A stretch of DNA of 64,000 nucleotides from Nitrospira sp. (GTDB taxonomy: Bacteria > Nitrospirota > Nitrospiria > Nitrospirales > Nitrospiraceae): positions 2,646,001-2,710,000 of the forward strand of contig CP126123.1 of assembly GCA_030123605.1 (NCBI GenBank), read 5' to 3'. Below are positions 8,670 through 17,492 of the stretch, one piece after another. Both the position numbers and the translations under genes were made by a program. Positions within the stretch are counted from its first letter, which is position 1; the number at the start of each line of letters is the position of its first letter. Under the pieces are notes generated by a model that saw only the letters and a list, made by a program, of their open reading frames with translations, searched no databases and was not told the DNA's origin.

Positions 8670-8744
8670 AGGCGCGTAGCTCAGGGGGAGAGCGCTACCT
8701 TGACACGGTAGAGGTCGACGGTTCAAGACCGTCCGCGCCTACCA
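8670..8744 (+). tRNA. tRNA-Val (anticodon GAC)
   Basis: A complete cloverleaf: acceptor AGGCGCG (8670-8676) pairs with CGCGCCT (8734-8740), D-arm GCTC/GAGC, anticodon stem CTACC/GGTAG with loop TTGACAC (GAC anticodon), T-arm GACGG/CCGTC with TTCAAGA loop, discriminator A and an encoded CCA (8742-8744). Confidence 0.96.
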
Positions 8745-8836
8745 TATATTCGTTCGTCGCATGGAAGAGCTCGTGATCCGACTGCCGGCAGCATAGCGGT
8801 CGGCAGGGTGGTGTATTTTTTGTAGGATAGACCGGA

Positions 8837-10771
8837 GTGGCCTCACAGTTCATCCACATTACCCTTCCTGACGGAACTCGAAAACAAGTACCAGCAGGAT
8901 GTACCGTCCGCGACGTCCTTACTCAGGTGGGGGAACGTCTTAATGCCACGGTACTGGCTGCCAAGGTCAACGGCGAGCCGGCGGATCTGTCGCGCCGACT
9001 CGATCGTGACGCGACGGTGGAACCTCTCACGTTCGCATCTCCGGAAGGACGGGAAGTCTATCGGCATAGCAGCACCCACATCATGGCGCAGGCTGTCAAA
9101 GAGGTCTTTCCCACGGCGCAACTCACCATCGGTCCGGCGCTGGAAGAGGGATTTTATTACGACTTCGCCTTCGACCGTCCGTTCACACCTGACGACCTGG
9201 ACAAGATCGAAGTCAAGGCCAAAGACATTATGAAACGAGGCCTGGCCGTCACGCGAACCGAGCTGTCCAAACAGGACGCCATCAAATTTTTCCAGGACCG
9301 CGGAGAGGCGTACAAGGTCGAATTGATCCAAGGGTTCGACGACCAATCCCCTATCTCACTGTACAGCCAAGGCGACTTTGTCGATCTCTGCCGCGGTCCG
9401 CACCTTCCCACGACCGGCTACGTGGGAGCCTTCAAGTTACTTTCGACCGGCGGCGCTTACTGGCGCGGCGACGAACGCAACCCGATGTTGCAACGGATCT
9501 ACGGCACTTCGTTCCCGACGCAACAGGAACTGGACGCACACCTTGCGAAATTGGAGGAGATCAAGCGTCGCGACCACCGAAAACTCGGTAAGGAACTCGA
9601 CTTGATCACCATCCAAGATGAGATCGGCCCCGGCTTGGTCCTGTGGCACCCCAAGGGATCGTTGATCCGGCTGCTGATCGAAAATTTCTGGCGCGAACAA
9701 CATCTCAAGGACGGCTACGAGCTGGTGTATTCGCCGCATGTCGCCCGGCTGGACCTCTGGAAAACCAGCGGGCACGTCGACTACTACCGCGAGAACATGT
9801 TCGCCGCGATGAAGTTGGAAGGCAGCGAATACCAGCTCAAGCCCATGAACTGCCCCTTCCATATCATGATCTACAAATCCCACCTGCGTAGTTATCGGGA
9901 TCTGCCGATCCGATATGGTGAACTGGGCACCGTGTATCGCTATGAACGGACCGGCGTGCTGCACGGCCTGTTGCGCGTCCGCGGCTTCACCCAAGACGAT
10001 GCCCATCTCTTTTGCCGCCCCGATCAGATAGAGGCCGAAGTAGGTCGAGTGTTGGACTTTACGTTTTTCATCCTCGGCACCTTCGGCTTTACGGAATTCG
10101 AGATCTACCTCTCGACTCGCCCGGAAAAATCCGTCGGCTCCGATGAGAATTGGGCTCTTGCCACCAGTGCCTTGGAGGCGGCGCTCAAGGGACGGGGAGT
10201 GGCCTATCAGGTGGACCCGGGCGAAGGGGTGTTCTACGGCCCGAAGATCGACATCAAGATCAAAGACGTCCTCGGCCGCTCCTGGCAATGTTCTACGGTC
10301 CAGGTGGACTTCAACAATCCCGAACGATTCAAGCTGGCCTACACAGGAGAGGACGGCAAGTACCACCAGCCGATCATGATCCACCGTGCGCTCATGGGTT
10401 CGATCGAACGGTTTTTCGGTATTCTCATCGAACATTATGCCGGCGCCTTTCCGACCTGGCTGGCTCCCGTGCAAGCCGTGGTCCTCACGATCACCGACAA
10501 GCAGCAGGAGTTCGCAGCGAAGATCGTGTCGGAACTCAGAAGCCTTGGCTTCAGGGTCGAGGCGGACATCCGGAATGAGAAAATCGGATTCAAGATCCGC
10601 GAAGCGGAGAAGAACAAGATTCCCTATATGCTCGTGGTCGGAGACAAGGAAGTGCAGAGCGGGACGGTCTCCGTCCGCGGCAGAAGCGGGGCGAATCACG
10701 GCAGTATGCCGATCGAAAGCCTCCTGACGCTCCTCCGCACCGATACGAATCACGCGTTACATGAACGGTAA
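8837..10771 (+). CDS. thrS: Threonine--tRNA ligase
   Basis: ThrS charges tRNA-Thr and edits Ser-tRNA-Thr. The 644-residue protein has the full bacterial layout: N-terminal TGS domain (~1-62), editing domain with HSSTH and CRGPH zinc/active-site motifs, class II catalytic core with MNCPFH, the RVRGFTQDDAH motif 2 region and the HRALMGSIERF motif 3 region, and a C-terminal anticodon-binding domain. The start is the GTG at 8837 (MASQFIH...), with TAGGAT a few bases upstream. It begins the thrS-infC-rpmI-rplT operon, with 23 bp to infC. Confidence 0.97.
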   Translation: MASQFIHITLPDGTRKQVPAGCTVRDVLTQVGERLNATVLAAKVNGEPADLSRRLDRDATVEPLTFASPEGREVYRHSSTHIMAQAVKEVFPTAQLTIGPALEEGFYYDFAFDRPFTPDDLDKIEVKAKDIMKRGLAVTRTELSKQDAIKFFQDRGEAYKVELIQGFDDQSPISLYSQGDFVDLCRGPHLPTTGYVGAFKLLSTGGAYWRGDERNPMLQRIYGTSFPTQQELDAHLAKLEEIKRRDHRKLGKELDLITIQDEIGPGLVLWHPKGSLIRLLIENFWREQHLKDGYELVYSPHVARLDLWKTSGHVDYYRENMFAAMKLEGSEYQLKPMNCPFHIMIYKSHLRSYRDLPIRYGELGTVYRYERTGVLHGLLRVRGFTQDDAHLFCRPDQIEAEVGRVLDFTFFILGTFGFTEFEIYLSTRPEKSVGSDENWALATSALEAALKGRGVAYQVDPGEGVFYGPKIDIKIKDVLGRSWQCSTVQVDFNNPERFKLAYTGEDGKYHQPIMIHRALMGSIERFFGILIEHYAGAFPTWLAPVQAVVLTITDKQQEFAAKIVSELRSLGFRVEADIRNEKIGFKIREAEKNKIPYMLVVGDKEVQSGTVSVRGRSGANHGSMPIESLLTLLRTDTNHALHER

Positions 10772-10794
10772 CCCACTTACAAACGAGGTGCCCT

Positions 10795-11301
10795 ATCGTC
10801 CCTAAATTACGTGTGAACCGGGAAATCAGGATTCGGGAAGTGCGAGTCATCGGTCCGGAAGGCGAGCAACTCGGAATACTGCCGACTGTCGAGGCCTTCA
10901 ATAAGGCACAGGAACAGGGCTACGACCTCGTTGAAGTCGCCCCAACTTCCCAGCCGCCGGTTTGCCGCATCATGGACTATGGGAAATATAAGTACGAACT
11001 CAGTAAAAAAGACCATCAGAGTCGGCGACACCAGAAATCGACTCAGGTCAAAGAGATCAAGCTTCGGCCCCGGACGGACAAACACGATCTGGAGATCAAA
11101 ATCAGGCAGATCAAGGAGTTCCTGGCCGATGGCAACAAGACCAAGGTAACGCTGACCTATCGAGGCCGTGAAATGGCCAACCAGGAAATGGGCCGGACCA
11201 TCATGGCCAGCGTGATTCAACAATGTACGGAAGCGGGAACCGTGGAGTTCGCGCCGAGGATGGAAGGACGGAGCCTGATCATGATCTTGGCTCCCAAATA
11301 G
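10795..11301 (+). CDS. infC: Translation initiation factor IF-3, inferred ATC start
   Basis: IF-3 binds the 30S subunit and proofreads start-codon and initiator-tRNA selection. The frame matches IF-3 throughout (N-terminal domain with [11 protein letters not shown], linker rich in Lys, C-terminal domain with GREM and FAPRMEGRS). An in-frame GTG at 10813 would give a protein starting NREIRIRE; the family normally has a few more residues, and six codons upstream an ATC at 10795 yields [11 protein letters not shown] with GAGGTG four bases before it. Rare ATT/ATA/ATC starts are known for infC, where IF-3 represses its own mRNA by rejecting non-canonical starts. With this start the protein has 168 residues. 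Confidence 0.93.
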   Translation: MVPKLRVNREIRIREVRVIGPEGEQLGILPTVEAFNKAQEQGYDLVEVAPTSQPPVCRIMDYGKYKYELSKKDHQSRRHQKSTQVKEIKLRPRTDKHDLEIKIRQIKEFLADGNKTKVTLTYRGREMANQEMGRTIMASVIQQCTEAGTVEFAPRMEGRSLIMILAPK

Positions 11302-11329
11302 TGCGCAGCGCGCACGCATGAAAGGATCG

Positions 11330-11527
11330 ATGACGATGAAGATGAAAACCCACAGCGGCGCGAAAAAACGGTTTCGACGGACGGGAACCGGCAAGCTGGT
11401 CAGGCAGAAGGCCGGACGGCGGCATTTGTTGACCGGCAAGGCGCGGGATCGCAAGCGACGCCTGAAGGGGCTGGCCGACGTGTCCTCCACGTCCACCCTG
11501 GCGTTGAACCGTTTGCTTCCCCAATGA
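11330..11527 (+). CDS. rpmI: 50S ribosomal protein L35
   Basis: L35 is a small component of the large subunit. The recognisable core is [20 protein letters not shown]. Three in-frame ATG codons are possible (11318, 11330, 11336). GAAAGGA lies just before 11330 and nine bases before 11336, so 11330 or 11336 is more likely than 11318; the family usually starts MPKMKTHS, which fits 11330. It is rich in Lys/Arg as expected, and sits between infC and rplT. Confidence 0.93.
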   Translation: MTMKMKTHSGAKKRFRRTGTGKLVRQKAGRRHLLTGKARDRKRRLKGLADVSSTSTLALNRLLPQ

Positions 11528-11558
11528 TGGAATGACGACCTGAAAGGAGTAGTGACCC

Positions 11559-11927
11559 ATGCCTCGTACAAAAGGTGGTGCAAAAACTCGGCAACGGCGA
11601 AAGAAGCGCCTGAAACTGGCGAAGGGCCAGTATGGGGCGAAGAGCCGGTTGTTTCGGACGGCGACCGAATCCGTCGATAAGGGCCAGGCCTATGCCTATG
11701 CCGGACGAAAGAATCGGAAACGCGATTTCCGTCGACTCTGGATCGCGCGTATCAGCGCTGCAGTCCGTACTCATGGCCTGGCGTACGGTCGCTTCATGAA
11801 TGCGCTGAAGAAAGCCCATATTCTCCTGGACCGCAAGGTTCTGTCGGATATGGCGATTCGGGATGTGGCAGGATTTGAGAAACTGGTCGGACTGGCCAAG
11901 CAACAACTAGCGACTGCGGCGAGCTGA
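11559..11927 (+). CDS. rplT: 50S ribosomal protein L20
   Basis: L20 is an early 23S rRNA-binding assembly protein. The 122-residue sequence begins MPRTKGG, contains the basic N-terminal arm and the globular domain ending in FEKLVGLAKQQL, and is of normal length. The ATG at 11559 follows GAAAGGAG with good spacing. It is the last gene of the thrS-infC-rpmI-rplT operon; in many bacteria pheST would follow on the same strand, but here the PheRS genes come next on the opposite strand and converge on rplT. Confidence 0.96.
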   Translation: MPRTKGGAKTRQRRKKRLKLAKGQYGAKSRLFRTATESVDKGQAYAYAGRKNRKRDFRRLWIARISAAVRTHGLAYGRFMNALKKAHILLDRKVLSDMAIRDVAGFEKLVGLAKQQLATAAS

Positions 11928-11950
11928 CCGGCAAACTGCCAAGACCCTAC

Positions 11951-11989
11951 CGTGGCGGGGCAAGGTTCGATGAGGATCTCCCCGTCACG
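11951..11989. terminator. Hairpin between convergent rplT and pheT
   Basis: Arms CGTGGCGGGG (11951-11960) and CCCCGTCACG (11980-11989) pair over 10 bp with one G-U and a 19-base loop. The right arm covers the pheT stop codon. No T-run follows on either strand, so intrinsic termination is uncertain. Confidence 0.35.
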
Positions 11990-13703
11990 CCTCATCCAAC
12001 AACCGATCGATCTCCAACTCCAACGCCACGACCGGCACCCCGATCTGCCACTGCCCCAGCACTTCGGGATGCACCTCACCCAGTAGTCCGATCACTCGAC
12101 CACCGGAAACGATCTGTCCGGCTCGACCATCGAGAAACGACGGATGGGCCACCGGCTCGAGTGTGAACGGGCGATCCAGGTAATACAACAACAGATCCAG
12201 ACAGGAATGGATTTCCGAAAAATGAGCCTCCGCATGGGCCACAATCGCCCCCAGCACCGTCACCGTCCGAGCCCCGACATCGACCGCCCTGTCTGGGACG
12301 GCGACCTCACCGACCTCGAACATACGGTGCGGATAGAACGCCCGGCTTGAATTCGCTTCTACCTGGAGCAACGACGGCGTGACCCACTGGCGGAGACAGG
12401 AGTAGCTGAGGGACATCACATTGTCCACTTCCACGACCTTTGCCCATTCGGTGCCGTCCAGGCGCATCCTCGTACAAAAGTCCTGATGAGAGCCCATGAT
12501 GTTGGAAATGACCTCTTGGAATTCCATGCCCACCATGAGATGACGAATCCGGTCGGCCATCTGCTCCAATCGAGACAGCCCACCGACCGTAAACTGAGAA
12601 GGCATCACCGGAGCAAAGCGCGCATAGCCCTGGCTGATCGCCACATCCTCCACCACATCGACCGTGTGCAACAGATCGTTCCGATAGGGAGGCAACTGCA
12701 CCGCCACCCTCTGCCCGACCGATTTGACCTCATAGCCGTAAGACATGAGCGCCGTGGTCACTTCTTTGCCGCCCAAGGCCTCTCCCAATGCCGACTCGAT
12801 GGCATCAAGGGGAATCGTCCTAGGCTTCCCAAAATCGACCGGCGTGTTCCAGCGACGTCCTAAGGCGGTTTTTACCGGCGACTGAATTTCCACCGGCGTG
12901 ATCATGGCCCCACGGTCGGCGAGATTGGCGGCAAAAATATTCAACGTCAGTGCGACCATCGAGAGATCGGTTCCCGTCACTTCGACAAATAGCTCATGGT
13001 CCCCGACCTGCACTTCTCCGATTTCCCGGCTGTTGATGATCGGAGGAAACGACAACACCTGACCCCGAGCGTCCCGCAGCACGGGGAGTCGGTCATGGCC
13101 TCCGACGATGCCGCCGTACTCGACGCCTTTGGGATGGACCATGAGAATCTCCCGCAAGGTCATCACTGTCTCCATACCCAGCGGGGTGAACCGCACGTCA
13201 TCCGGCTTCACCAGATCGTACGTAACGGGAAACACGATGGGCGACAAGCGATACAATCCGATGGACACGGACCGCCGCTTGCGTCCGAAAATATCCGCGA
13301 GCTTTTCCTGTGTCTGGATGAGCTGCGTCAGGCCTGTTGCCGTCACGCGATACCCCACCGCCGTACAGGCCGCCACATAGGGACGAATCCTGTCCAACCC
13401 CGGTGCGATAACAAGCTTCCCCGCTACGTGCTTCTGTTTCTTGAAAAAGGGATAGGAAACTGCTGCCCCTTGCTGCTTGATCCTGATCTGTCGCGCGATC
13501 CCCTCGCAGCACCAGAGATCCGGACGGTTGCTGTCCTGCAACTCGATACGCAACTCGCCCGTTTCTGGATTGTGTCCCTTCAGTTCTCCCTTTACCAGCA
13601 TTAACCACTGTTCAAGCTGATCGAGTGGGATTCGAACCGGCTTCCCATCAAGCCCCGCGATCAACGCTTCGAGGTCGTCTCGCTGTAGCGAAATAGTGGG
13701 CAT
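11985..13703 (-). CDS. pheT: Phenylalanine--tRNA ligase beta subunit, archaeal/eukaryotic type
   Basis: This is the large subunit of PheRS. At 572 residues it is much shorter than the ~790-residue bacterial form and lacks the N-terminal tRNA-binding EMAP-like domain and the C-terminal ferredoxin-like anticodon domain. It starts MPTISLQRDDLEALI and has B3/B4-like sequences (e.g. GIVGGHDRLPVL, SREIGEV), the B5 region and a C-terminal catalytic-like module (FQEVISNIM...PHRMFEVGEV). These are the features of archaeal and eukaryotic beta subunits. It lies 12 bp after pheS and converges with rplT. Confidence 0.93.
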   Translation of the reverse strand: MPTISLQRDDLEALIAGLDGKPVRIPLDQLEQWLMLVKGELKGHNPETGELRIELQDSNRPDLWCCEGIARQIRIKQQGAAVSYPFFKKQKHVAGKLVIAPGLDRIRPYVAACTAVGYRVTATGLTQLIQTQEKLADIFGRKRRSVSIGLYRLSPIVFPVTYDLVKPDDVRFTPLGMETVMTLREILMVHPKGVEYGGIVGGHDRLPVLRDARGQVLSFPPIINSREIGEVQVGDHELFVEVTGTDLSMVALTLNIFAANLADRGAMITPVEIQSPVKTALGRRWNTPVDFGKPRTIPLDAIESALGEALGGKEVTTALMSYGYEVKSVGQRVAVQLPPYRNDLLHTVDVVEDVAISQGYARFAPVMPSQFTVGGLSRLEQMADRIRHLMVGMEFQEVISNIMGSHQDFCTRMRLDGTEWAKVVEVDNVMSLSYSCLRQWVTPSLLQVEANSSRAFYPHRMFEVGEVAVPDRAVDVGARTVTVLGAIVAHAEAHFSEIHSCLDLLLYYLDRPFTLEPVAHPSFLDGRAGQIVSGGRVIGLLGEVHPEVLGQWQIGVPVVALELEIDRLLDEA

Positions 13704-13715
13704 CCTATACTCGTC

Positions 13716-15260
13716 CTAAAAACTGCCGCGCATGGTGCGGATGAAATCCAGATCTGCCGAGAACAAATCGCGGATGTCGTGAATACCCAGGGCCACCATC
13801 GCCATGCGATCGAGCCCCAACCCCCAGGCAATGACCGGCACCGAGACTCCGAGCGGGATCGTCACTTCCGGCCGAAACAACCCTGCGCCGCCCAGCTCCA
13901 TCCACCCCAGCTTGGGATGGCGGACGTGCATTTCGACCGAGGGCTCGGTGAAGGGGAAATAGGCGGGGAGAAATTTGACCTCCTTGGCCTGCGCCACTTC
14001 GCGAGCAAACAGGTTCAGCAATCCGAGCAGGGTCCTGAAATTGATGTCCTCTCCCAGCACGATCCCTTCCACCTGAAAAAAGTCGGTGGCATGGGTGGCG
14101 TCCACCTGGTCGTAACGGAAACAGCGGGCGATCGAAAAGTACTTTCCCGGCACTGCAGCGCCGCCGGCCAACGTTCGCGCCGACACTGCCGTCCCTTGAC
14201 TACGCAGGACCAACCGTTTCGCCCGCTCCCCATCGAAGGTATAACCCCACCCGGTCGATCCGGCGCCCGTGCCCTTCTCGTGCACCTGCGCCACCTGCGT
14301 CAAATAGGGCTCGGCGATGGTGCGAGCATGCGTCGGCTCCTTCACGAAGTACACGTCGTGAATGTCGCGGGCCGGATGAAACTGCGGCATGAACAGTGCG
14401 TCCATGTTCCAGAACTCGGTCTCGACGAGCGTGCCACGCATCTCCTGAAACCCCATGCTGACCAGCTTGAACTTTACCAGGTCGAGGAACTCTCGATAGG
14501 GATGCCGTTTCCCGGCCGCGATCCTCGGCGCCCGCAGACTGATCGTATATTTTCGGAACCGCTTGGTCCGCCAGGCGCCTTCCTTCAGCAATTCCGGTGT
14601 CAACTGCGAGACTTCCTCCGTCACGCCGTCGTGAGCCAATTGCTGCGTCACCTCCCGTCCGGCGGAGGTCAGCAAAAACGATCTGGTCACCCGTTCATCG
14701 ACCCGGAACGGTTCTCGCGCATTACCGCGCTTCACCGCATGTTGCTGGAGCACCACCTGAAGAGGCTCCGGGAATGTCTTCAGGTCCCGCTGCCCGCTCC
14801 GTAATTCCTGCAGCAGGGCACGCAGAGATTCGGCCGTGGGACTGTTGCGGCCGGTGCTTTCAATACAACCGCCCTGGACGATGAGGATCGCGCCTTCTTT
14901 CTTGAGGGTTCCGACCGCCTTGCTCACATCCGACGGCTCGAGCTCTTCCTGCGTCTGGATATCCTGAACGGTGAGCCGTTTCCCGGTCTGGCTTGCTTCT
15001 TTGGCTGTCGACAACACGCGCTCGATCGGGGAATACTTCTCAACGTACACTTCGCCGACCGGAGTCAGCGAGGCGATATGCGCGACCGTTTCGGCATGGA
15101 CGCCGATCAAGGACTTGGCCAACAGCCATTCAACCGCCATACTGAGCTGTGACGGTTCCAGCCCGGTCGATTCGGCAAGATGATCCAGCGTGGCAGACGA
15201 GTCGGGCCGTCGCGCCAACGCGAGCAGGACTTTGTTTTCGAGGGGGTGCAGGTTATCCAT
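13716..15260 (-). CDS. pheS: Phenylalanine--tRNA ligase alpha subunit, archaeal/eukaryotic type
   Basis: The catalytic subunit of PheRS. It is about 514 residues, where the bacterial form has ~340, because of an N-terminal region of ~220 residues with winged-helix character (e.g. ESTGLEPSQLSMAVEWLLAK) as in archaeal and eukaryotic alpha subunits. Class II motifs are present: motif 2 around FSIARCFRYDQVDATH and motif 3 AWGLGLDRMAM near the C terminus. ATG 15260 is preferred to an in-frame TTG two codons upstream. The gene follows rpe by 27 bp in a fmt-rsmB-rpe-pheS-pheT run. Confidence 0.93.
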   Translation of the reverse strand: MDNLHPLENKVLLALARRPDSSATLDHLAESTGLEPSQLSMAVEWLLAKSLIGVHAETVAHIASLTPVGEVYVEKYSPIERVLSTAKEASQTGKRLTVQDIQTQEELEPSDVSKAVGTLKKEGAILIVQGGCIESTGRNSPTAESLRALLQELRSGQRDLKTFPEPLQVVLQQHAVKRGNAREPFRVDERVTRSFLLTSAGREVTQQLAHDGVTEEVSQLTPELLKEGAWRTKRFRKYTISLRAPRIAAGKRHPYREFLDLVKFKLVSMGFQEMRGTLVETEFWNMDALFMPQFHPARDIHDVYFVKEPTHARTIAEPYLTQVAQVHEKGTGAGSTGWGYTFDGERAKRLVLRSQGTAVSARTLAGGAAVPGKYFSIARCFRYDQVDATHATDFFQVEGIVLGEDINFRTLLGLLNLFAREVAQAKEVKFLPAYFPFTEPSVEMHVRHPKLGWMELGGAGLFRPEVTIPLGVSVPVIAWGLGLDRMAMVALGIHDIRDLFSADLDFIRTMRGSF

Positions 15261-15287
15261 GAACAAAGGTGTGGTTCGGCGCCTCTT

Positions 15288-15995
15288 CTATCGCTGAGCG
15301 GCTGCGATCCTGGCGGTGCGAGCTGCAGGCTGGCGCCCGGCCCTCAATGCCGCAATGGCTGCGGCATAGTCATGGCTGGAAAACACGGCCGAGCCGGCCA
15401 CGAGGACTTCCGCGCCGGCCTCAAGAATGGCCTCCGCATTGTCGGGTTTGACGCCCCCATCCACCTCCAAAAGAGCACGGCTGTTCGTACGGTCGATCAT
15501 GGCGCGCACTTCGGCGATCTTCTGCAGCGACGACGGAATGAATTGCTGGCCGCCGAATCCGGGGCTCACGGACATGATGAGAATGAGATCGGCGTCGCGG
15601 ACGATTTCCGACAGCATGACGACCGGTGTCGCAGGATTCAGCGTTACCCCCGCCTTCACGCCCCGCTCCTGAATCGACTGCACCGTCCGGTGCAAGTGCG
15701 GGCAGGCCTCCACATGCACCGTCAGATGGTCCGCTCCCGCCTCGGCAAACTCCGCGATGAACGCATCCGGATTGGTCATCATGAGGTGGACATCAAGCGG
15801 CAAGGTAGTGACCTTTCGCAAGGCTTCGACGATCGGCGGACCGATGGTCAAATTCGGCACGAAGTGCCCGTCCATCACATCGATGTGCAGCCAATCGGCA
15901 CCCCCTTGCTCCGCCCGCGCCACTTCTTCCGCCAAACGGGCAAAGTCCGCCGATAAAATGGACGGCGCAATCCGAACGGTCCTACCGGCCATCAT
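15288..15995 (-). CDS. rpe: Ribulose-phosphate 3-epimerase
   Basis: Rpe interconverts ribulose 5-phosphate and xylulose 5-phosphate in the pentose phosphate and Calvin pathways. The TIM-barrel landmarks are present: SILSADF at the start, the metal-binding HIDVMDGHFVPN, DVHLM, SVSPGFGGQ and the second active-site Asp in EVDGGV. At 235 residues it has a slightly long Ala/Arg-rich tail. The start overlaps the rsmB stop by four bases, with GGAGGAG upstream, so the two are translationally coupled. Confidence 0.96.
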   Translation of the reverse strand: MMAGRTVRIAPSILSADFARLAEEVARAEQGGADWLHIDVMDGHFVPNLTIGPPIVEALRKVTTLPLDVHLMMTNPDAFIAEFAEAGADHLTVHVEACPHLHRTVQSIQERGVKAGVTLNPATPVVMLSEIVRDADLILIMSVSPGFGGQQFIPSSLQKIAEVRAMIDRTNSRALLEVDGGVKPDNAEAILEAGAEVLVAGSAVFSSHDYAAAIAALRAGRQPAARTARIAAAQR

Positions 15996-17434
15996 TCGCT
16001 CCTCCGCACACGGGCAGCGAAGAACGTATCCATCCTGTTCTTATTGGCCATCGTAGACAAGTCCCCTTGTGGGGTCACGAACGGCAGACCGGCTGGGGGC
16101 AACCAGGGTGCGATCGATTCACGCTGAAATTCGCGATGTGACTGACAAAACTCGTCGATGATCGATGCGGTTTCTTCCGGTTCGATCGAGCAGGTACTAT
16201 AGAGCAACAGCCCACCGGGCCGCAAGAGACGGCTCGTCGCCTCCAGCAATTCCAGCTGCACAGCGTGATGCTGCATGATCGACTCCGGCGTCTTGTACCA
16301 CTTCCCTTCCGGATGGCGCCGCAGCACGCCGAGCCCGCTGCAGGGGGCATCGAGGAGGATACGATCGAACGGTTGAAGCAGAGTCGCCTGTCCCGCAGGA
16401 CGGTGCGCCTGCGGTTTGCTCGACGGCGTCTCTTGACCGATCAGGACACGCACATCGCCGACCACCGGCGTGACTGACGTGACTCCGAGACGGCGGCAAT
16501 TCTCCATCACCAGGTCCAGGCGCCCGGCAGCCCGATCCACGGCGATGAGATCCCCTCGGTTCTCCATGAGCACCGCCAGATGCGTCGCCTTCCCGCCCGG
16601 CGCAGCACAGGCATCCAACACCCGTTGCCCCGGCCGCACATCCAACAACGGAGGAATAAGTTGCGCCGCCTCGTCTTCCACATAAAATCGCCCGTCGCCA
16701 TAGCCGGGCAGGTCTGCGACCGATCCGCTGCGAGCGAGTTGAACGCCCACCGGACTGACCGTCGTCGGAACCGCGTCCACCTGTGCCGCCTCAAACTCTG
16801 CCAGCAGCTCCCGGCGCGACGTGCGAAGCGTATTGACGCGGAGCGTCAACGGCGGCGGCTCCAGCGAAGCACGACACAGGGCCTCGGCTCGCTCCACACC
16901 CCAAAGGCGGTACCAGCGTTCGACGAGCCAGGTCGGACAGGAATACCGCACGACACAGGTCTCGACCAGGTCTTTCTCGGGATCAGGCCAATCCGGTTCC
17001 GGGGATCGCAACAGAGACCTGAGCACCGCATTGACGAATCCGCTCCAATCCCGTCCCAGTTTCTTGCTGTGCCGTTTCATCATCCGCACGGACTCATTGA
17101 CCGCCGCCGATTCCGGTACCCGATCCAAATGGAGCAGTTGATAGGCCCCGAGCCTCAGGATGGTCTGGACCAACGTCGGCAATCGCGCGATCGGCCGATC
17201 CGAAACCGCCCTCAATCGCCAGTCGATGGTCCCACGATAACGCAAGACCCCGCGCACGAGTTCCACCATGAAAGCTCGCTCACGGAGGTCCAACGAGTCA
17301 CGTGCCGCAACCTGGTCGAAGAGATCATCCGCCAACAGGCCAGCCTTGTCGATCGCGAGCAGAGCCTTTACGGCGGCGTGCCTCCCTGATGGTGCGGCCA
17401 CCATGGATTGTTGTGTCGGCCGGTCAGATGCCAT
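15992..17434 (-). CDS. rsmB: 16S rRNA (cytosine(967)-C(5))-methyltransferase
   Basis: RsmB methylates C967 of 16S rRNA using SAM. The N-terminal ~140 residues form the NusB-like RNA-binding domain (ERAFMVELVRGVLRYRG), followed by the Rossmann-like methyltransferase: SAM motif VLDACAAPGGKATH, the DAPCSGLGVLRRHPE motif with one conserved Cys and YSTCS with the catalytic Cys. At 480 residues it is somewhat longer than E. coli RsmB, with an insert near QETPSSKPQAHRPAG. It sits 58 bp after fmt, a common pairing. Confidence 0.95.
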   Translation of the reverse strand: MASDRPTQQSMVAAPSGRHAAVKALLAIDKAGLLADDLFDQVAARDSLDLRERAFMVELVRGVLRYRGTIDWRLRAVSDRPIARLPTLVQTILRLGAYQLLHLDRVPESAAVNESVRMMKRHSKKLGRDWSGFVNAVLRSLLRSPEPDWPDPEKDLVETCVVRYSCPTWLVERWYRLWGVERAEALCRASLEPPPLTLRVNTLRTSRRELLAEFEAAQVDAVPTTVSPVGVQLARSGSVADLPGYGDGRFYVEDEAAQLIPPLLDVRPGQRVLDACAAPGGKATHLAVLMENRGDLIAVDRAAGRLDLVMENCRRLGVTSVTPVVGDVRVLIGQETPSSKPQAHRPAGQATLLQPFDRILLDAPCSGLGVLRRHPEGKWYKTPESIMQHHAVQLELLEATSRLLRPGGLLLYSTCSIEPEETASIIDEFCQSHREFQRESIAPWLPPAGLPFVTPQGDLSTMANKNRMDTFFAARVRRSE

Positions 17435-17492
17435 AGGAGGGAATCGCGGTCCTGGCGAAGAGGTTGTGATGGAAGCGTCCGATCGGTTGTCG

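Noticed and set aside
8745-8836. A terminator or attenuator hairpin between tRNA-Val and thrS
   Set aside because: Only a 6-bp CTGCCG/CGGCAG stem with a large loop; the T-run follows too far away to be convincing.
9437-10753. A 438-codon minus-strand frame opposite thrS
   Set aside because: Pure antisense of a well-conserved synthetase, with no domain and no ribosome-binding site.
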